Below, in pieces: positions 7,526 to 15,620 of a DNA stretch of 64,000 nucleotides (position 1 is its first letter; each line of letters starts with the position of its first letter). The stretch lies in NCBI RefSeq assembly GCF_046591575.1, contig NZ_JBIQWA010000009.1:1-64000 (forward strand). The letters are read 5' to 3'. Source of the stretch: Marivita sp046591575. Lineage in GTDB: Bacteria; Pseudomonadota; Alphaproteobacteria; Rhodobacterales; Rhodobacteraceae. Both the position numbers and the translations under genes were made by a program. Below the pieces are notes generated by a model, which had not been told where the DNA came from, ran no database searches, and saw only the letters and a program-made list of their open reading frames with translations.

Positions 7526-8674
7526 GTCACCCGGAACTGAATTTGCCATCATTGATTTGAGACAAATCAGGGGGCGAGCATGCGTGGACGGGCATCAGTT
7601 GCGATAGACCTCAGCGATGAGGAGCGGAGTTTTCTGGAAGCGCAGTTGCGCAGGCACAAGGCGGAGCGGTCGCTTTCGGATCGGTGCCGGATTGTGCTGC
7701 GATGCGCAGATGGGTTGACCAGCAAAGAGGTCGCGGCGGAACTTGGTCATGCCGAGCATACAGTCGGGAAATGGCGTAGGCGATTTGCCGAACATCGCAT
7801 AGAAGGCTTGTCGGACGAATATCGTGCGGGCCGTCCGCGCACAATTTCCGACGCGCAGGTTGCCGAGATCATCAAGCAGACGCTGGAAACGACACCGAAG
7901 GACGCAACCCATTGGTCAATTCGGTCAATGGCGGCCGAGACGGGATACTCGCATACGACCATCCGTCGCATTTGGAACGCGTTTGGTTTGCAGCCACATC
8001 GCTCGGAGACGTTCAAGCTATCCACCGACCCGCTATTCGTGGACAAGGTGCAAGACGTGGTGGGACTGTATATGTCGCCACCCAACCGGGCTATCGTATT
8101 GTGCTTGGACGAAAAGTCCCAAATCCAGGCGCTGGATCGCGAGCAGCCCGTTTTGCCAATGGCACCCGGTGTCGCAGAGCGTCGCACCCATACCTACCTG
8201 CGCAATGGGACAACATCACTCTTTGCCGCGCTGGACATCGCGACCGGGGCTGTCGTGGGCAAGTGTTACAAGCGGCACCGCGCGACAGAGTTCCTGGACT
8301 TCCTCAAGGAGTTGGACCGCAACCTGCCCGAAGGGCCGGACGTGCATCTGGTGATGGACAACTATGCCACGCACAAGACGCCGAAGGTGAAAGCATGGTT
8401 GGCCCGCAGGCCGCATTGGCAGGTGCACTTCACGCCGACATCAGCCAGTTGGCTGAACCAGATCGAACGCTGGTTTGCGGAACTCACTCGAAAGCAAATC
8501 CAGCGTGGTGTGCACAGATCCGTCGCTGAATTGGAGGCTGACATCATGGCCTTCATCGATGCGCATAACGATAATCCAAAACCCTACAGATGGGTCAAAT
8601 CAGCCGACGAAATCCTAACCTCCGTCAAACGCTTCTGCCTCAAGACAATGAACCGAACTTCGATTCCGGGTGAC
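7526..8674 (+). mobile_element. IS630-family insertion sequence (complete)
   Basis: A 1149-bp element with terminal inverted repeats GTCACCCGGAA at 7526-7536 and 8664-8674, imperfectly extended inward (GAA and TT shared). It is flanked by the TA dinucleotide at 7524-7525 and 8675-8676, the target duplication expected of IS630 (Tc1/mariner-like) elements. The target was CTAG inside the DUF6927 gene. It carries a single transposase gene, which appears full length. Confidence 0.9.
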
Positions 8675-8677
8675 TAG
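7580..8677 (+). CDS. IS630-family DDE transposase
   Basis: A 365-residue transposase. Residues about 10-130 are a helix-turn-helix region (SKEVAAELGHAEHTVGKWRRRF, then SYSHTTIRRIW-like) that binds the terminal repeats. The catalytic triad is visible in LCLDEKSQ, LVMDNYATHK and NQIERWFAEL, the DDE order of the Tc1/mariner-IS630 superfamily. A GGGGG ribosome binding site precedes the ATG. The reading frame is intact, so the element may be active. The stop TAG at 8675-8677 lies beyond the element: T and A come from the duplicated target and G from the host DNA. Confidence 0.93.
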   Translation: MRGRASVAIDLSDEERSFLEAQLRRHKAERSLSDRCRIVLRCADGLTSKEVAAELGHAEHTVGKWRRRFAEHRIEGLSDEYRAGRPRTISDAQVAEIIKQTLETTPKDATHWSIRSMAAETGYSHTTIRRIWNAFGLQPHRSETFKLSTDPLFVDKVQDVVGLYMSPPNRAIVLCLDEKSQIQALDREQPVLPMAPGVAERRTHTYLRNGTTSLFAALDIATGAVVGKCYKRHRATEFLDFLKELDRNLPEGPDVHLVMDNYATHKTPKVKAWLARRPHWQVHFTPTSASWLNQIERWFAELTRKQIQRGVHRSVAELEADIMAFIDAHNDNPKPYRWVKSADEILTSVKRFCLKTMNRTSIPGD

Positions 8678-9313
8678 GAACTCCGCCAGCACCGGGCTTG
8701 CCGCGCCCTTCGCGGAGCTGAGCAGCTCCGAGCCCGCAAGCGAGGCTTTCGAGAGGCGCACGAGCCCACCGGTTTCCTCGATGCGGTAGCACCGGCGTTT
8801 TTGCCGCCCGCGCCTGTAGTGGGTCGCGGTGACGATCTGGCAGGTGCTGCCGTCGGTGAGCGTCACCGGTTTTGCGAGCTTGATCTTGTCACCTTCGTCG
8901 TAATCCGGGATCGACGCCCAGTCCCGGCAGCGCTGGCGCCAGTCCTGGGCATAGCTCTCTGGGTCCCTCAATTCCGAGAGCAGCGCCAGAAGGCTGAGCG
9001 GAGCGCGCGACTCGTTCGGGCCAGCGCTTTCCTCCATGTCCTTGTAGCCCCAGCAGCCCTCATCGTATCGGGTAAGGAATACGGCGGCGAAAGTGATGGA
9101 ACCATCCGCATCGGTGACATAGGTCGTGTCTTCGACAGGGGTGCCGTCGATATTTGTGACCTTTGCCGCCGCATACCAAGTCGAACCCACCTTGCAGGCT
9201 TTGACCAGTTCCGTCTTGCGCCTTTCGCCCTCGAAGGTGCACAGCCGAGCAATCTCCGCTTTCTCATCCGCGTAGGTCTGGACGCGGCCGTCGGTGTAGA
9301 AGAGCCAACCCAT
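8615..9313 (-). CDS. DUF6927 family protein with IS630-altered C terminus
   Basis: A protein of about 232 residues starting MGWLFYTDGRVQTYADEKAEI, whose ATG overlaps the stop of the upstream gene (TAATG). Blocks TFEGERRKTELV, DEGCWGYKDMEESAGP and QRCRDWASIPDYDEGDKIKL match a plasmid family of unknown function (DUF6927 from memory). The IS630 insertion lies after codon L213. The native end A-G-R-E-stop is now at 7509-7523, and translation runs 60 bases into the element, adding VTRNRSSVHCLEAEAFDGG. The folded part is probably complete, so the protein could still work. Confidence 0.7.
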   Translation of the reverse strand: MGWLFYTDGRVQTYADEKAEIARLCTFEGERRKTELVKACKVGSTWYAAAKVTNIDGTPVEDTTYVTDADGSITFAAVFLTRYDEGCWGYKDMEESAGPNESRAPLSLLALLSELRDPESYAQDWRQRCRDWASIPDYDEGDKIKLAKPVTLTDGSTCQIVTATHYRRGRQKRRCYRIEETGGLVRLSKASLAGSELLSSAKGAASPVLAEFLVTRNRSSVHCLEAEAFDGG

Positions 9314-9906
9314 TACGCCGCCCTCCGGTCATCGATTTCCATCAGCGCATCGAGCGGCACGCGGTAGGGCTGCATGGCGTCGAAATCCTCGCAATTGCCG
9401 CAGTTCTGCACGATCGCGAAGGTGTCGCAGGCATCCTTGAGGATGACCCGGAAGTTGCCGCCAAGACCTGAAGGCACCTCGTAGGTCCCGCCGATGAGAT
9501 AGTCCGAGGCCCGGCGCACGAAGACACGGATGCTATGGCCATCGGTGGCCAGCCGGATCGCACCCCGCCCCCGGTCGATGAGCACCTGCACGTCATCCAG
9601 GATGTCGGTGTAGAACTGGCCGGTCAGATCGCGAAACGCCATGCGGCGCTGCGGCATCCAGTCGGTATCCCGAAACGGGTTCATGCCGTCGGCGAAGGCA
9701 AAGGAGGGATCGGCCTGCTCGGTGGTGACGATACGGGTGGTCGTGCCATCGATGCCGTTCGAGCGCAGATGCACACCATTGCCGACGATGAGGATCAGGG
9801 CGGGCCTGTCCATGGGCCCGTTCCAGTTGGGCAGGAAGGTTTTGCAGGCGCGCGCATGGGCGATCTGTGCCGCAACAGCGGACGCAGAGAACTTGAGAAT
9901 AGCCAT
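9313..9906 (-). CDS. DUF3085-like plasmid protein
   Basis: A 197-residue protein from ATG 9906 (MAILKFSASAVAAQIAHA). The segment RPALILIVGNGVHLRSNGID, followed by an acidic substrate-like loop and MNPFRDTDW, resembles DUF3085 proteins of alphaproteobacterial plasmids, whose function is unknown. A C-terminal cysteine cluster (QNCGNCEDFD) may bind a metal. Its stop overlaps the DUF6927 start, and the ParB-like gene lies upstream with a GC-rich hairpin between (9939-9968), so the three form one transcription unit with possible attenuation. The ribosome binding site is weak, and a start 22 codons earlier in the same frame cannot be excluded. Confidence 0.55.
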   Translation of the reverse strand: MAILKFSASAVAAQIAHARACKTFLPNWNGPMDRPALILIVGNGVHLRSNGIDGTTTRIVTTEQADPSFAFADGMNPFRDTDWMPQRRMAFRDLTGQFYTDILDDVQVLIDRGRGAIRLATDGHSIRVFVRRASDYLIGGTYEVPSGLGGNFRVILKDACDTFAIVQNCGNCEDFDAMQPYRVPLDALMEIDDRRAA

Positions 9907-9938
9907 GAGGATGTCTTTCGGTTGGGTGTGGGAGGGTC

Positions 9939-9968
9939 GACCCGCGCGGGGAATGCCTCGCGCGGGTC
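9939..9968 (-). terminator. GC-rich hairpin between the ParB-like and DUF3085-like genes
   Basis: GACCCGCGCG (9939-9948) and CGCGCGGGTC (9959-9968) form a perfect 10-bp stem with a 10-base loop. No T-run follows, so it may lower read-through or protect the upstream mRNA without fully terminating. Confidence 0.45.
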
Positions 9969-9978
9969 GCATGATGGC

Positions 9979-11961
9979 TCAGGCCGCTTGCGCGACCTCG
10001 CTGTCAGGCTCCGGGGTTTCCGCAGCGGGCTCCGCCTCATCAAAGGCGATACCGGCGGTCTGCATCATCGGCGGGCACCAGGCGGCCACGGCAGCGCGCT
10101 GCGCGTCCGTGAGCGTGGCGAAAGGCTCGGCGAAGAGCTTGTCGCAAAAGGCGACGATCTCCTTCTTGCTCGACGAGGCCAGCGTCACCGCCTCCTGGGC
10201 CAGGCCCAAATCCTCGCCGAGGATCTTCAGGAGCCAGGCCTTCTTGAAGCGGTTGAAGAGCGCCGCATTCGGCGTCCAATGCGCCCGGATGTCGGGCATG
10301 ATCTCGATCTCGAAGTCATGCATCAGGCTGTCGCGCTGGCGGTCCCGTGCGAAGCAGGACTGCGTCGTGCTGGCGGTCGCATAGGCGACGAGCTTGGCCT
10401 TCTCCCCTGCCTCCAGCGCGCGAAACGCCGCGAACTGATCGGCGGGCGCGCGGGCGTCATCGAGCCACGAGAGATCAAGCGCATCATGCGCCGCCGCCAC
10501 CTGCTCGAGCGAGGTCTCGTCGATCTCGTCCATCTTGGCATGGCTGCGGTATTCCTTGCGGGCATCGATCTTGATCGCCTGCGTGACACTCATGCCGCTG
10601 GCCAGAACATCACTGACCAGCTTGAAGAGCGTCAGATCGAGCGTGGCCTCCGGATGCAGCGCCATCGCGGCGCCGAGGGCCATGGCCCGCTCGGTCTTGA
10701 GGTCCTCGGCCAGCGAGGCCGGGTAGGTGATTTCGCCGGCGTCTGGGGCCTCCTCCCCGGTCGGGCTAGCCGAGGAGCCGCGCGCGCCCTCCTCTTTGAC
10801 GGTGTCTTCCGGGCGGACGAGGCCCACATGGAGCGTGATCTGCCCACCCTGCCACGAGGCGATCACCCCAGACCGCGCGAGGTCCTCGGCGCTGTAGGCC
10901 TCCTGCAGATCGCGGGCTTCCTCTTCCAAGGCATCCACGCGATCGTAAAGCGCGTTGTAGGCACCGTCCTCGAGCCCCTCATCCTCCATCTCGAGCTGCA
11001 ATTTCTCAAGCTCGGCGGTGATCTCATCGATGCGCTTCTGGGCAGCCTCATCCGGCTCGATCGGGCCGGGATAGACGCGGCCGTAGTCGGCCATGGTCGC
11101 GTAATCATAGCGCACCATCGCATCGGCCCAGGCAAAGCCCAGCCTCATACGGGCCTCTTCGGCAGCGGCACCGAGCTTCTCGAGCAGGATGGTCTCGACC
11201 AGAGCCGCATCCTCAAGCACGGAATGCTCATCCAGCAGATCGGCTGCGACGGCACCGCCACGCGCCTCGTAGTCCGCGCGCACGAAAGCCCCGATATCGT
11301 CGCTGACCTGCACGCCGCGGGATTTGAGGGCCTGACGGACGGTATAGGCCTGCAGATAGCCGCCGTCCTTCGTGAGCGCCTCGAAGACCTCGCGCTGCGC
11401 CTCCTGGCTTGGATGCTCAGCAAAGGCCTTCATCGTGTCGAGCGTGATCACCTTGCCCCGAGCCGCGGCGCGGATGTCGGGGTGGATCAGGCCATAACGC
11501 AACCGGCCTTTCACGGCCGCCACCGTGGTGCCGAAGGTCCTTGCGATCGTCTCGGGCGTTTGGCCATCGACCTCCATCATCCGAGCGAAAGCCTCGAACT
11601 CGTCAATGGCGTTCATCGGCGCCTGGGTGACGTTCTCGGCGAGCGACAGCGCCGTGGTGACGTCGCAGTCTTCTGGCACAAGGCGGCAGTCCACCTTGGT
11701 CTTCGCCGTGAAGCCCTTGATGGCCTTGTCAGCGACCAGCTCCTTCAGCGCGGCATGCCGCCGGCCACCGGCCAGCACGGCGTATTTGCCGTCGATCTTC
11801 TGGACGAGGAGTGGCTGGAGCAGGCCCAGCACAGCGATACTGGCCTTCAGATGCGCGATGTTCTCGGGGTCATAGGTTTCCGGCGCGTTGCTGCGCACAT
11901 TGGCAGGATGCGGGACCAGATCGCCGATGGCGACGGTGAGAGGGGCAAAGTTCGTGGTCAT
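9979..11961 (-). CDS. Large ParB/Spo0J-family DNA-binding protein (660 aa)
   Basis: The N terminus is a ParB CTP/nuclease-like domain: VAIGDLVPHPANVRSN, VLGLLQPLLVQ, VLAGGRRHAAL (about 63-73) and LAENVTQAPMNAIDEFEAF (about 107-125), then a helix-turn-helix PETIARTFGTTVAAVKGRL (about 134-152). Ordinary ParB proteins are about 300 residues; here some 400 extra residues follow, mainly acidic helices with a coiled-coil-like stretch (EITAELEKLQLEMEDEG) and an Ala/Glu-rich tail. It is not the partner of RepA, because RepB fills that role. This large form is typical of accessory regions beside ArdC and SBNO genes and may act as a DNA-binding regulator or anti-restriction factor. The start at 11961 has GGAAGGA upstream. 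Confidence 0.85.
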   Translation of the reverse strand: MTTNFAPLTVAIGDLVPHPANVRSNAPETYDPENIAHLKASIAVLGLLQPLLVQKIDGKYAVLAGGRRHAALKELVADKAIKGFTAKTKVDCRLVPEDCDVTTALSLAENVTQAPMNAIDEFEAFARMMEVDGQTPETIARTFGTTVAAVKGRLRYGLIHPDIRAAARGKVITLDTMKAFAEHPSQEAQREVFEALTKDGGYLQAYTVRQALKSRGVQVSDDIGAFVRADYEARGGAVAADLLDEHSVLEDAALVETILLEKLGAAAEEARMRLGFAWADAMVRYDYATMADYGRVYPGPIEPDEAAQKRIDEITAELEKLQLEMEDEGLEDGAYNALYDRVDALEEEARDLQEAYSAEDLARSGVIASWQGGQITLHVGLVRPEDTVKEEGARGSSASPTGEEAPDAGEITYPASLAEDLKTERAMALGAAMALHPEATLDLTLFKLVSDVLASGMSVTQAIKIDARKEYRSHAKMDEIDETSLEQVAAAHDALDLSWLDDARAPADQFAAFRALEAGEKAKLVAYATASTTQSCFARDRQRDSLMHDFEIEIMPDIRAHWTPNAALFNRFKKAWLLKILGEDLGLAQEAVTLASSSKKEIVAFCDKLFAEPFATLTDAQRAAVAAWCPPMMQTAGIAFDEAEPAAETPEPDSEVAQAA

Positions 11962-12040
11962 GGGGTATCCTTCCAGGTGGGTGAGGTGGGGCCCGCGCCT
12001 TCACGCGCGTGTCCAATCCCCGGCTTCAGGGATCACTACG

Positions 12041-12066
12041 ACAAAAGGCCCACTTTCCCTTTGAGG
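12041..12066 (-). promoter_or_regulatory. Shared backbone promoter motif, copy 4
   Basis: Minus-strand core AAAGGGAAAGTGGGCCTTTT, 80 bases upstream of the ParB-like gene. It keeps the AAAGTGGGC centre of the best copies. Confidence 0.5.
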
Positions 12067-12117
12067 GGTCAGCGGGCCTTCATCGTCTCAGATGTCAGGG
12101 GGGAGGAGTCCCCTGCC

Positions 12118-12507
12118 CTACCAGTCGCGCGCCAGCATGATGGTCAGCACGCGCATGGTGGTGGCGGGATTGTCCGGGGTCTCAGCCCCGTAGCGGAAAT
12201 CCGAATCTGCCTCATAGAGATCGATTTTCCAGAACACGGTCTCTCCCCGGATCTCGACCGCCCCGAAATCGTGCCAGCCTTCCGGGTCATTCTCAGGCTC
12301 GAATGTATCGAACTCACCGGTCGCCTTCACCGCCTCGGCCATGAAGCCGTCACCGGCCTCCATAAGCGCGCGGGTGACATGCATGCGGCCCTGGATGGGC
12401 TGCGCGGGCGGCACCCCAAGGCACGCGAGCTTGCGAAACGCGTCGTTTTGCGCCGCGATCACGGTCGGATCCGGAAGGTCTGGCTGGGGTTGAACATTCA
12501 TGGACAT
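12118..12507 (-). CDS. DUF3768 family protein
   Basis: A 129-residue protein with a strong AAGGAGA before the ATG at 12507. Conserved blocks are IAAQNDAFRKLACLG near the N terminus, then FEPENDPEGWHDFGAVEI-GETVFWKIDLYE and TMRVLTIMLARDW at the end. These define DUF3768, a family seen almost only on alphaproteobacterial plasmids and islands next to ArdC and ParB-like genes; function unknown. It has its own copy of the shared promoter motif 36 bases upstream, so it is probably transcribed independently. Confidence 0.85.
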   Translation of the reverse strand: MSMNVQPQPDLPDPTVIAAQNDAFRKLACLGVPPAQPIQGRMHVTRALMEAGDGFMAEAVKATGEFDTFEPENDPEGWHDFGAVEIRGETVFWKIDLYEADSDFRYGAETPDNPATTMRVLTIMLARDW

Positions 12508-12542
12508 GGGGATCTCCTTTGAGAGGTTTGAAACACCCTTCT

Positions 12543-12565
12543 CAAAGCCCACTTTTCCTTTTCCG
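12543..12565 (-). promoter_or_regulatory. Shared backbone promoter motif, copy 5
   Basis: Minus-strand core GAAAAGGAAAAGTGGGCTTT, the closest match to copy 3, 36 bases before the DUF3768 start. The nearly identical sequence and spacing at two unrelated genes argue for a functional site. Confidence 0.55.
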
Positions 12566-12712
12566 CTTGGCGGAGGAACCCGGTCCAAACCTGCCCGAAC
12601 CAAACAGTTCCAATAGTCCGCTCTGCGGGACAAAGGGTGCATTCGCTGCGGATGCGCAGATGGCTGCTTCAGGTTTGGCGCACCGATAGGACATTGCAGC
12701 AGGTCGCGCCGG

Positions 12713-13063
12713 TTAGTCCGTATAGCTTTGGCAGGCATCAACTCCGTTGGCTGTCGAGGCAAGTAGCTGATCTGCATCACGGATGAGATCGGCGACCCGC
12801 CTGTCCGCCAGACGATACCGAACGAAGCGGCCTTTGCTGCGGCGACTGACCAGCCCGCATTCCAGCAGACAGCGCAGATGGTTCGAGACGTTGGGCTGAC
12901 CCAAACCCGTATGCCCGACGATTTCCTGCACGTTGCGTTCGTCCGACACCAGCGCATCGAGGATCGTCAGACGGCTGGGATCGCTTAGGCCCCGGAAGAG
13001 CTTTGCCCGCAGTTCCAGTGTATCGGGTGCCGAAAGATCGTCTTGAATGTTTTGCGCTGTCAT
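12713..13063 (-). CDS. ArsR/SmtB-family metal-sensing repressor
   Basis: A 116-residue winged-helix repressor: LRAKLFRGLSDPSRLTILDAL (helices 1-2), NVQEIVGHTGLGQPNVSNHLRCLLECGLV (recognition helix) and RSKGRFVRYRLADRRV (wing). It keeps a Cys in LRCLLECGLV, where CmtR/CadC-type sensors place thiolate ligands, and a further C-terminal Cys (VDACQSYTD), which suggests cadmium, lead or zinc sensing. It is divergent from the CDF transporter at 13127, with inverted repeats in the 63-base gap, so metal binding should release transporter transcription. The ATG at 13063 has a weak ribosome binding site; an upstream GTG in frame is possible. Confidence 0.88.
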   Translation of the reverse strand: MTAQNIQDDLSAPDTLELRAKLFRGLSDPSRLTILDALVSDERNVQEIVGHTGLGQPNVSNHLRCLLECGLVSRRSKGRFVRYRLADRRVADLIRDADQLLASTANGVDACQSYTD

Positions 13064-13093
13064 ATCATTATCCACTGATACGTTAGCAGCGTA
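13063..13093. promoter_or_regulatory. Operator between arsR-type repressor and CDF gene
   Basis: Two inverted repeats lie in the divergent gap: TATCA-N8-TGATA (13063-13080) and TACG-N7-CGTA (13079-13093). The first overlaps the repressor start codon. Their position and AT-rich arms suit binding of an ArsR/SmtB dimer controlling both directions. Confidence 0.45.
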
Positions 13094-13126
13094 CCTTTTC
13101 GCCCGCCACCACAAAAAGGATCGCAC

Positions 13127-13978
13127 ATGAGCCAGCCCGATAACAGCAAGTTGGCGACAGCCTCCTCCCCGATCCGAATGCGGGTGCAAGGCATGGACTG
13201 CGCGAAAGATGCCGCCGAGATCGAGCGCGCGGCCCGGTCTGCGGGCGTGGCCGAAGGCGACGTGAAAGTGTCCGCCGCCACCCACATCATGACATTGCGG
13301 ATCGCGGACGGCGATCTGCCGAAAGTGCGGCCCGCGCTCGACGCGACCGGCTACGGTTTCGAGAAGATCGAGGACGGCGATACATCGTCCGATCCGGCCT
13401 ACAAGGACCCGAGCTATCGCCGCGCGCTCTGGATCGTGGTCGCGCTCAATCTCGGATACGGCGTGGTCGAAATGTTCGGCGGGTTCCTGTCCGGTTCGCA
13501 GGCGCTGAAGGCAGACGCGCTCGATTTTCTGGGCGATGGTGCGATCACGTTTCTGGGCCTGCTCGCCATCGGCTGGAGCCTGACATGGCGGGCGCGGTCG
13601 GCGATGATCCAAGGCGTGTTTCTGGGCCTTCTGGGCCTTGGCGTTGTCGGCAGCACGCTCTGGCGTGTCCTCAACCAGACCACGCCAGAAGCCGGGTTGA
13701 TGGGAGCCTTCGCGGTAGGTGCGCTGATCGTAAACATCCTCGCGGTGCTGCCGCTGCTAAAGCACCGCAAGGGTGATGCCAATATGCGAGCCGTCTGGCT
13801 GTTCTCTCGCAACGACGCCATCGGCAACCTCGCCGTGGTCATCGCCGCCGGGCTGGTCGCGTGGCTTGGCAGTGCATGGCCCGACCTGATCGTCGCGTTC
13901 GCGATCGCGGGGCTTTTCCTGCATTCGTCGTGGATGATCATCCGCGATGCCCGGAGTGACTTGGTGGAAGCTGGCTAA
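13127..13978 (+). CDS. CDF-family metal cation efflux transporter with N-terminal HMA-like domain
   Basis: A 283-residue inner-membrane protein. Residues about 14-80 resemble a heavy-metal-associated domain, but the usual CxxC loop is reduced to GMDCAKDA with one cysteine. Six predicted membrane helices follow from about residue 100; TM2 carries KADALDFLGDG and TM5 SRNDAIGNLAVV, the Asp-containing metal site of cation diffusion facilitators. It should export Zn, Cd or Co by proton antiport. It is divergent from an ArsR-type repressor, forming a two-gene resistance cassette. The following 100 bases hold a gene fragment on the other strand, suggesting the cassette inserted into the ardC operon. 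Confidence 0.82.
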   Translation: MSQPDNSKLATASSPIRMRVQGMDCAKDAAEIERAARSAGVAEGDVKVSAATHIMTLRIADGDLPKVRPALDATGYGFEKIEDGDTSSDPAYKDPSYRRALWIVVALNLGYGVVEMFGGFLSGSQALKADALDFLGDGAITFLGLLAIGWSLTWRARSAMIQGVFLGLLGLGVVGSTLWRVLNQTTPEAGLMGAFAVGALIVNILAVLPLLKHRKGDANMRAVWLFSRNDAIGNLAVVIAAGLVAWLGSAWPDLIVAFAIAGLFLHSSWMIIRDARSDLVEAG

Positions 13979-14083
13979 CTCCATCATGGTGCGACGCGCC
14001 GGACGAAAGCCGACATTCGCGCGCCCCGCAGCATCGGTGAGTCTGGGCTCGAAGCTGCCATTTTCTGCGTTGCGGAAGAGCAT
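13979..14083 (-). pseudogene. N-terminal remnant of an unrecognised gene after ardC
   Basis: An ATG at 14083, three bases beyond the ardC stop, opens a plausible frame MLFRNAENGSFEPRLTDAAG that continues without a natural stop into DNA antisense to the CDF transporter. The coupling to ardC and the coding look of the first 35 codons suggest the start of a native gene, truncated when the ArsR-CDF cassette arrived. The exact break cannot be set from this sequence. Confidence 0.35.
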
Positions 14084-14086
14084 AGG

Positions 14087-15025
14087 TCATGCTGCCTCAG
14101 CGCCCTCCCCTGCCCTGCACGCCTCCGATCTGGCGATCAGATAGTCGCAGGCCCGCTGCGCGTCCGCGGCGTGCCGGAAGATTGCGCCCTTGTCCGACCG
14201 AAGAACGCGCAACCAGTTGTGGAGGTAGGCGGCATTCATCTCGAGCGTATGCGCGGTAAAGCCCAGCGTCTGACCCAGGAACACCGAGGTCAATTCCGCG
14301 ACGATCTCCTCGCGAGCATAGGACGTGTTGCCAAACTTCGAGAACCCGAAATCGCGGTTCAGCCGATGGGGGGCTTTTGTGGCATGGGCCAGCTCATGGG
14401 CCCAGACCCCGTAGAAATTGCGCGGGTCCTGAAACCGCGTGATGGACGGCATGTAGACCTTGTCCACGGGGGGCAAATAGTACGCCTCCGTGCCCGTGAA
14501 GACGGTTGTGATGTCGATGGCATCGAAAAACGCTTGCATGTGCGGGATGGGCTCGGACGGCGGATGCTCGGGCACGGGCTCCGGGTCAGGGTAGAAACTG
14601 TCGGGCAAGCCCTCGATCTGGCAGGCATTGAACACGCGGTAGGATTTCTGGAAGCGGAAGATGCGGGCTTCCTCGGAGTGATCATCCCCGCTGCTACGGT
14701 CGTCCTCGCCATCGGCGTCTTTCCGGCTTTGGCCGTAGTAGACAACGACAGAGGACTTCTCGCCTTTGCGCACCTTCGCGTCCAAGGCATTGGCCTGAGG
14801 CAGCGTCATCCAGAAGGGCGAGCTGTGGCCCGCCATCACGGTGCGCATCGTCAGCAGGAAGTTGTTGACCCCCTGGTAGGGCTCACCCCCCACGCGCAGG
14901 GGGCGAGAGCTGCCGCCTGCGGTCCAGGGCTTTCGCCAGGGCAGGACGCCGCGCTCAATGATACGGATGATTTCGTTTGTGATGACCTCGGAGGCATCGA
15001 ATTTGGGCGTGCGGGATCGGGCCAT
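14087..15025 (-). CDS. ardC: ArdC-like anti-restriction protein (ssDNA-binding plus zincin domain)
   Basis: A 312-residue protein with AAAGGAGG before the ATG at 15025. Residues 10-135 form the ArdC N-terminal ssDNA-binding domain (ITNEIIRIIERGVLPWRKPW, GVNNFLLTM, FWMTLPQANALDAKVRKGEK). Residues about 190-270 are a zincin-like peptidase with HELAHATKAPHRLNRD (210 onward) and a downstream EEIVAELTS glutamate. ArdC of IncW plasmids protects incoming DNA from type I restriction and binds single-stranded DNA, which suits an element entering cells by conjugation. An acidic insert (EDDRSSGDDHSEEA, 107-120) interrupts the first domain. It follows the 15066-15536 gene closely. Confidence 0.88.
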   Translation of the reverse strand: MARSRTPKFDASEVITNEIIRIIERGVLPWRKPWTAGGSSRPLRVGGEPYQGVNNFLLTMRTVMAGHSSPFWMTLPQANALDAKVRKGEKSSVVVYYGQSRKDADGEDDRSSGDDHSEEARIFRFQKSYRVFNACQIEGLPDSFYPDPEPVPEHPPSEPIPHMQAFFDAIDITTVFTGTEAYYLPPVDKVYMPSITRFQDPRNFYGVWAHELAHATKAPHRLNRDFGFSKFGNTSYAREEIVAELTSVFLGQTLGFTAHTLEMNAAYLHNWLRVLRSDKGAIFRHAADAQRACDYLIARSEACRAGEGAEAA

Positions 15026-15065
15026 GGCTGGCCTCCTTTCGAGTTTTAATGAGAGGGAATGGTGA

Positions 15066-15536
15066 TCAGGCTGACTGACGGGGCCGCGGATCGTTGAGGA
15101 TCCTCGCGCCGAGCTCTTCAACCATGTCGATGTAGTCGGTCAGCGAGACGGACCTGCCAGGACCGCAAGGGTCAGGGTCGACCGATCCGTCCCGCGCCAC
15201 GCACGGCAAGTTCGCGAAGGCGACGACGTCACTGATGGGCCGGATATCGATGAACGGGGTCCCTCGTGCGACCGCGAGGGCGGCCAAGGGAAAGCGCTCG
15301 ATGGGCGCGAGAGTCGAAACGGTGGTCCAACCGAGATGGAGGAATGTCCCACCCTCCCCGCAGATCACGTGCGCGTTTGGCAATGACGCCGCCTGCTTCA
15401 GATAGCCGAGATCACGCAGGACGGTCTGGCGTTCGAGCCGCTGTGCCAGCGCCGTCTGGCCAGTTCGGCGCAGCTCTCTATGCCGCCACCAGGAGGCGGC
15501 GGTTGCGCGGAGCACGCGCAAGACACTTGATTGCAT
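15066..15536 (-). CDS. Hypothetical plasmid protein upstream of ardC (156 aa)
   Basis: I do not recognise the family. The ATG at 15536 (MQSSVLRVLRATAASWWRHRE) with AAGGG upstream is preferred over one five codons earlier. The N terminus is basic and helical. The middle has a mixed alpha/beta pattern (HVICGEGGTFLHLGW, FPLAALAVARGTPFIDIRPISDVV) and the end has DYIDMVEELGARILN. It lies 40 bases upstream of ardC on the same strand and carries the most distant copy of the shared promoter motif, so it is probably the first gene of an ardC operon. Confidence 0.55.
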   Translation of the reverse strand: MQSSVLRVLRATAASWWRHRELRRTGQTALAQRLERQTVLRDLGYLKQAASLPNAHVICGEGGTFLHLGWTTVSTLAPIERFPLAALAVARGTPFIDIRPISDVVAFANLPCVARDGSVDPDPCGPGRSVSLTDYIDMVEELGARILNDPRPRQSA

Positions 15537-15620
15537 AGGAATGCCCTTCATCCGGAACGGCAGACCGGAACCCGGCCCGGACCCATCTGAGGGACCCCAA
15601 AGGCCCTCATCCGTCAGTCA

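Noticed and set aside
9535..12522. A 995-codon open frame on the plus strand.
   Set aside because: It is antisense to the DUF3085-like, ParB-like and DUF3768 genes, all with recognisable families and ribosome binding sites. High GC content produces such long shadows.
14171..15049. A 292-codon plus-strand frame opposite ardC.
   Set aside because: Antisense to ArdC with its intact HELAH motif; no ribosome binding site or domain.
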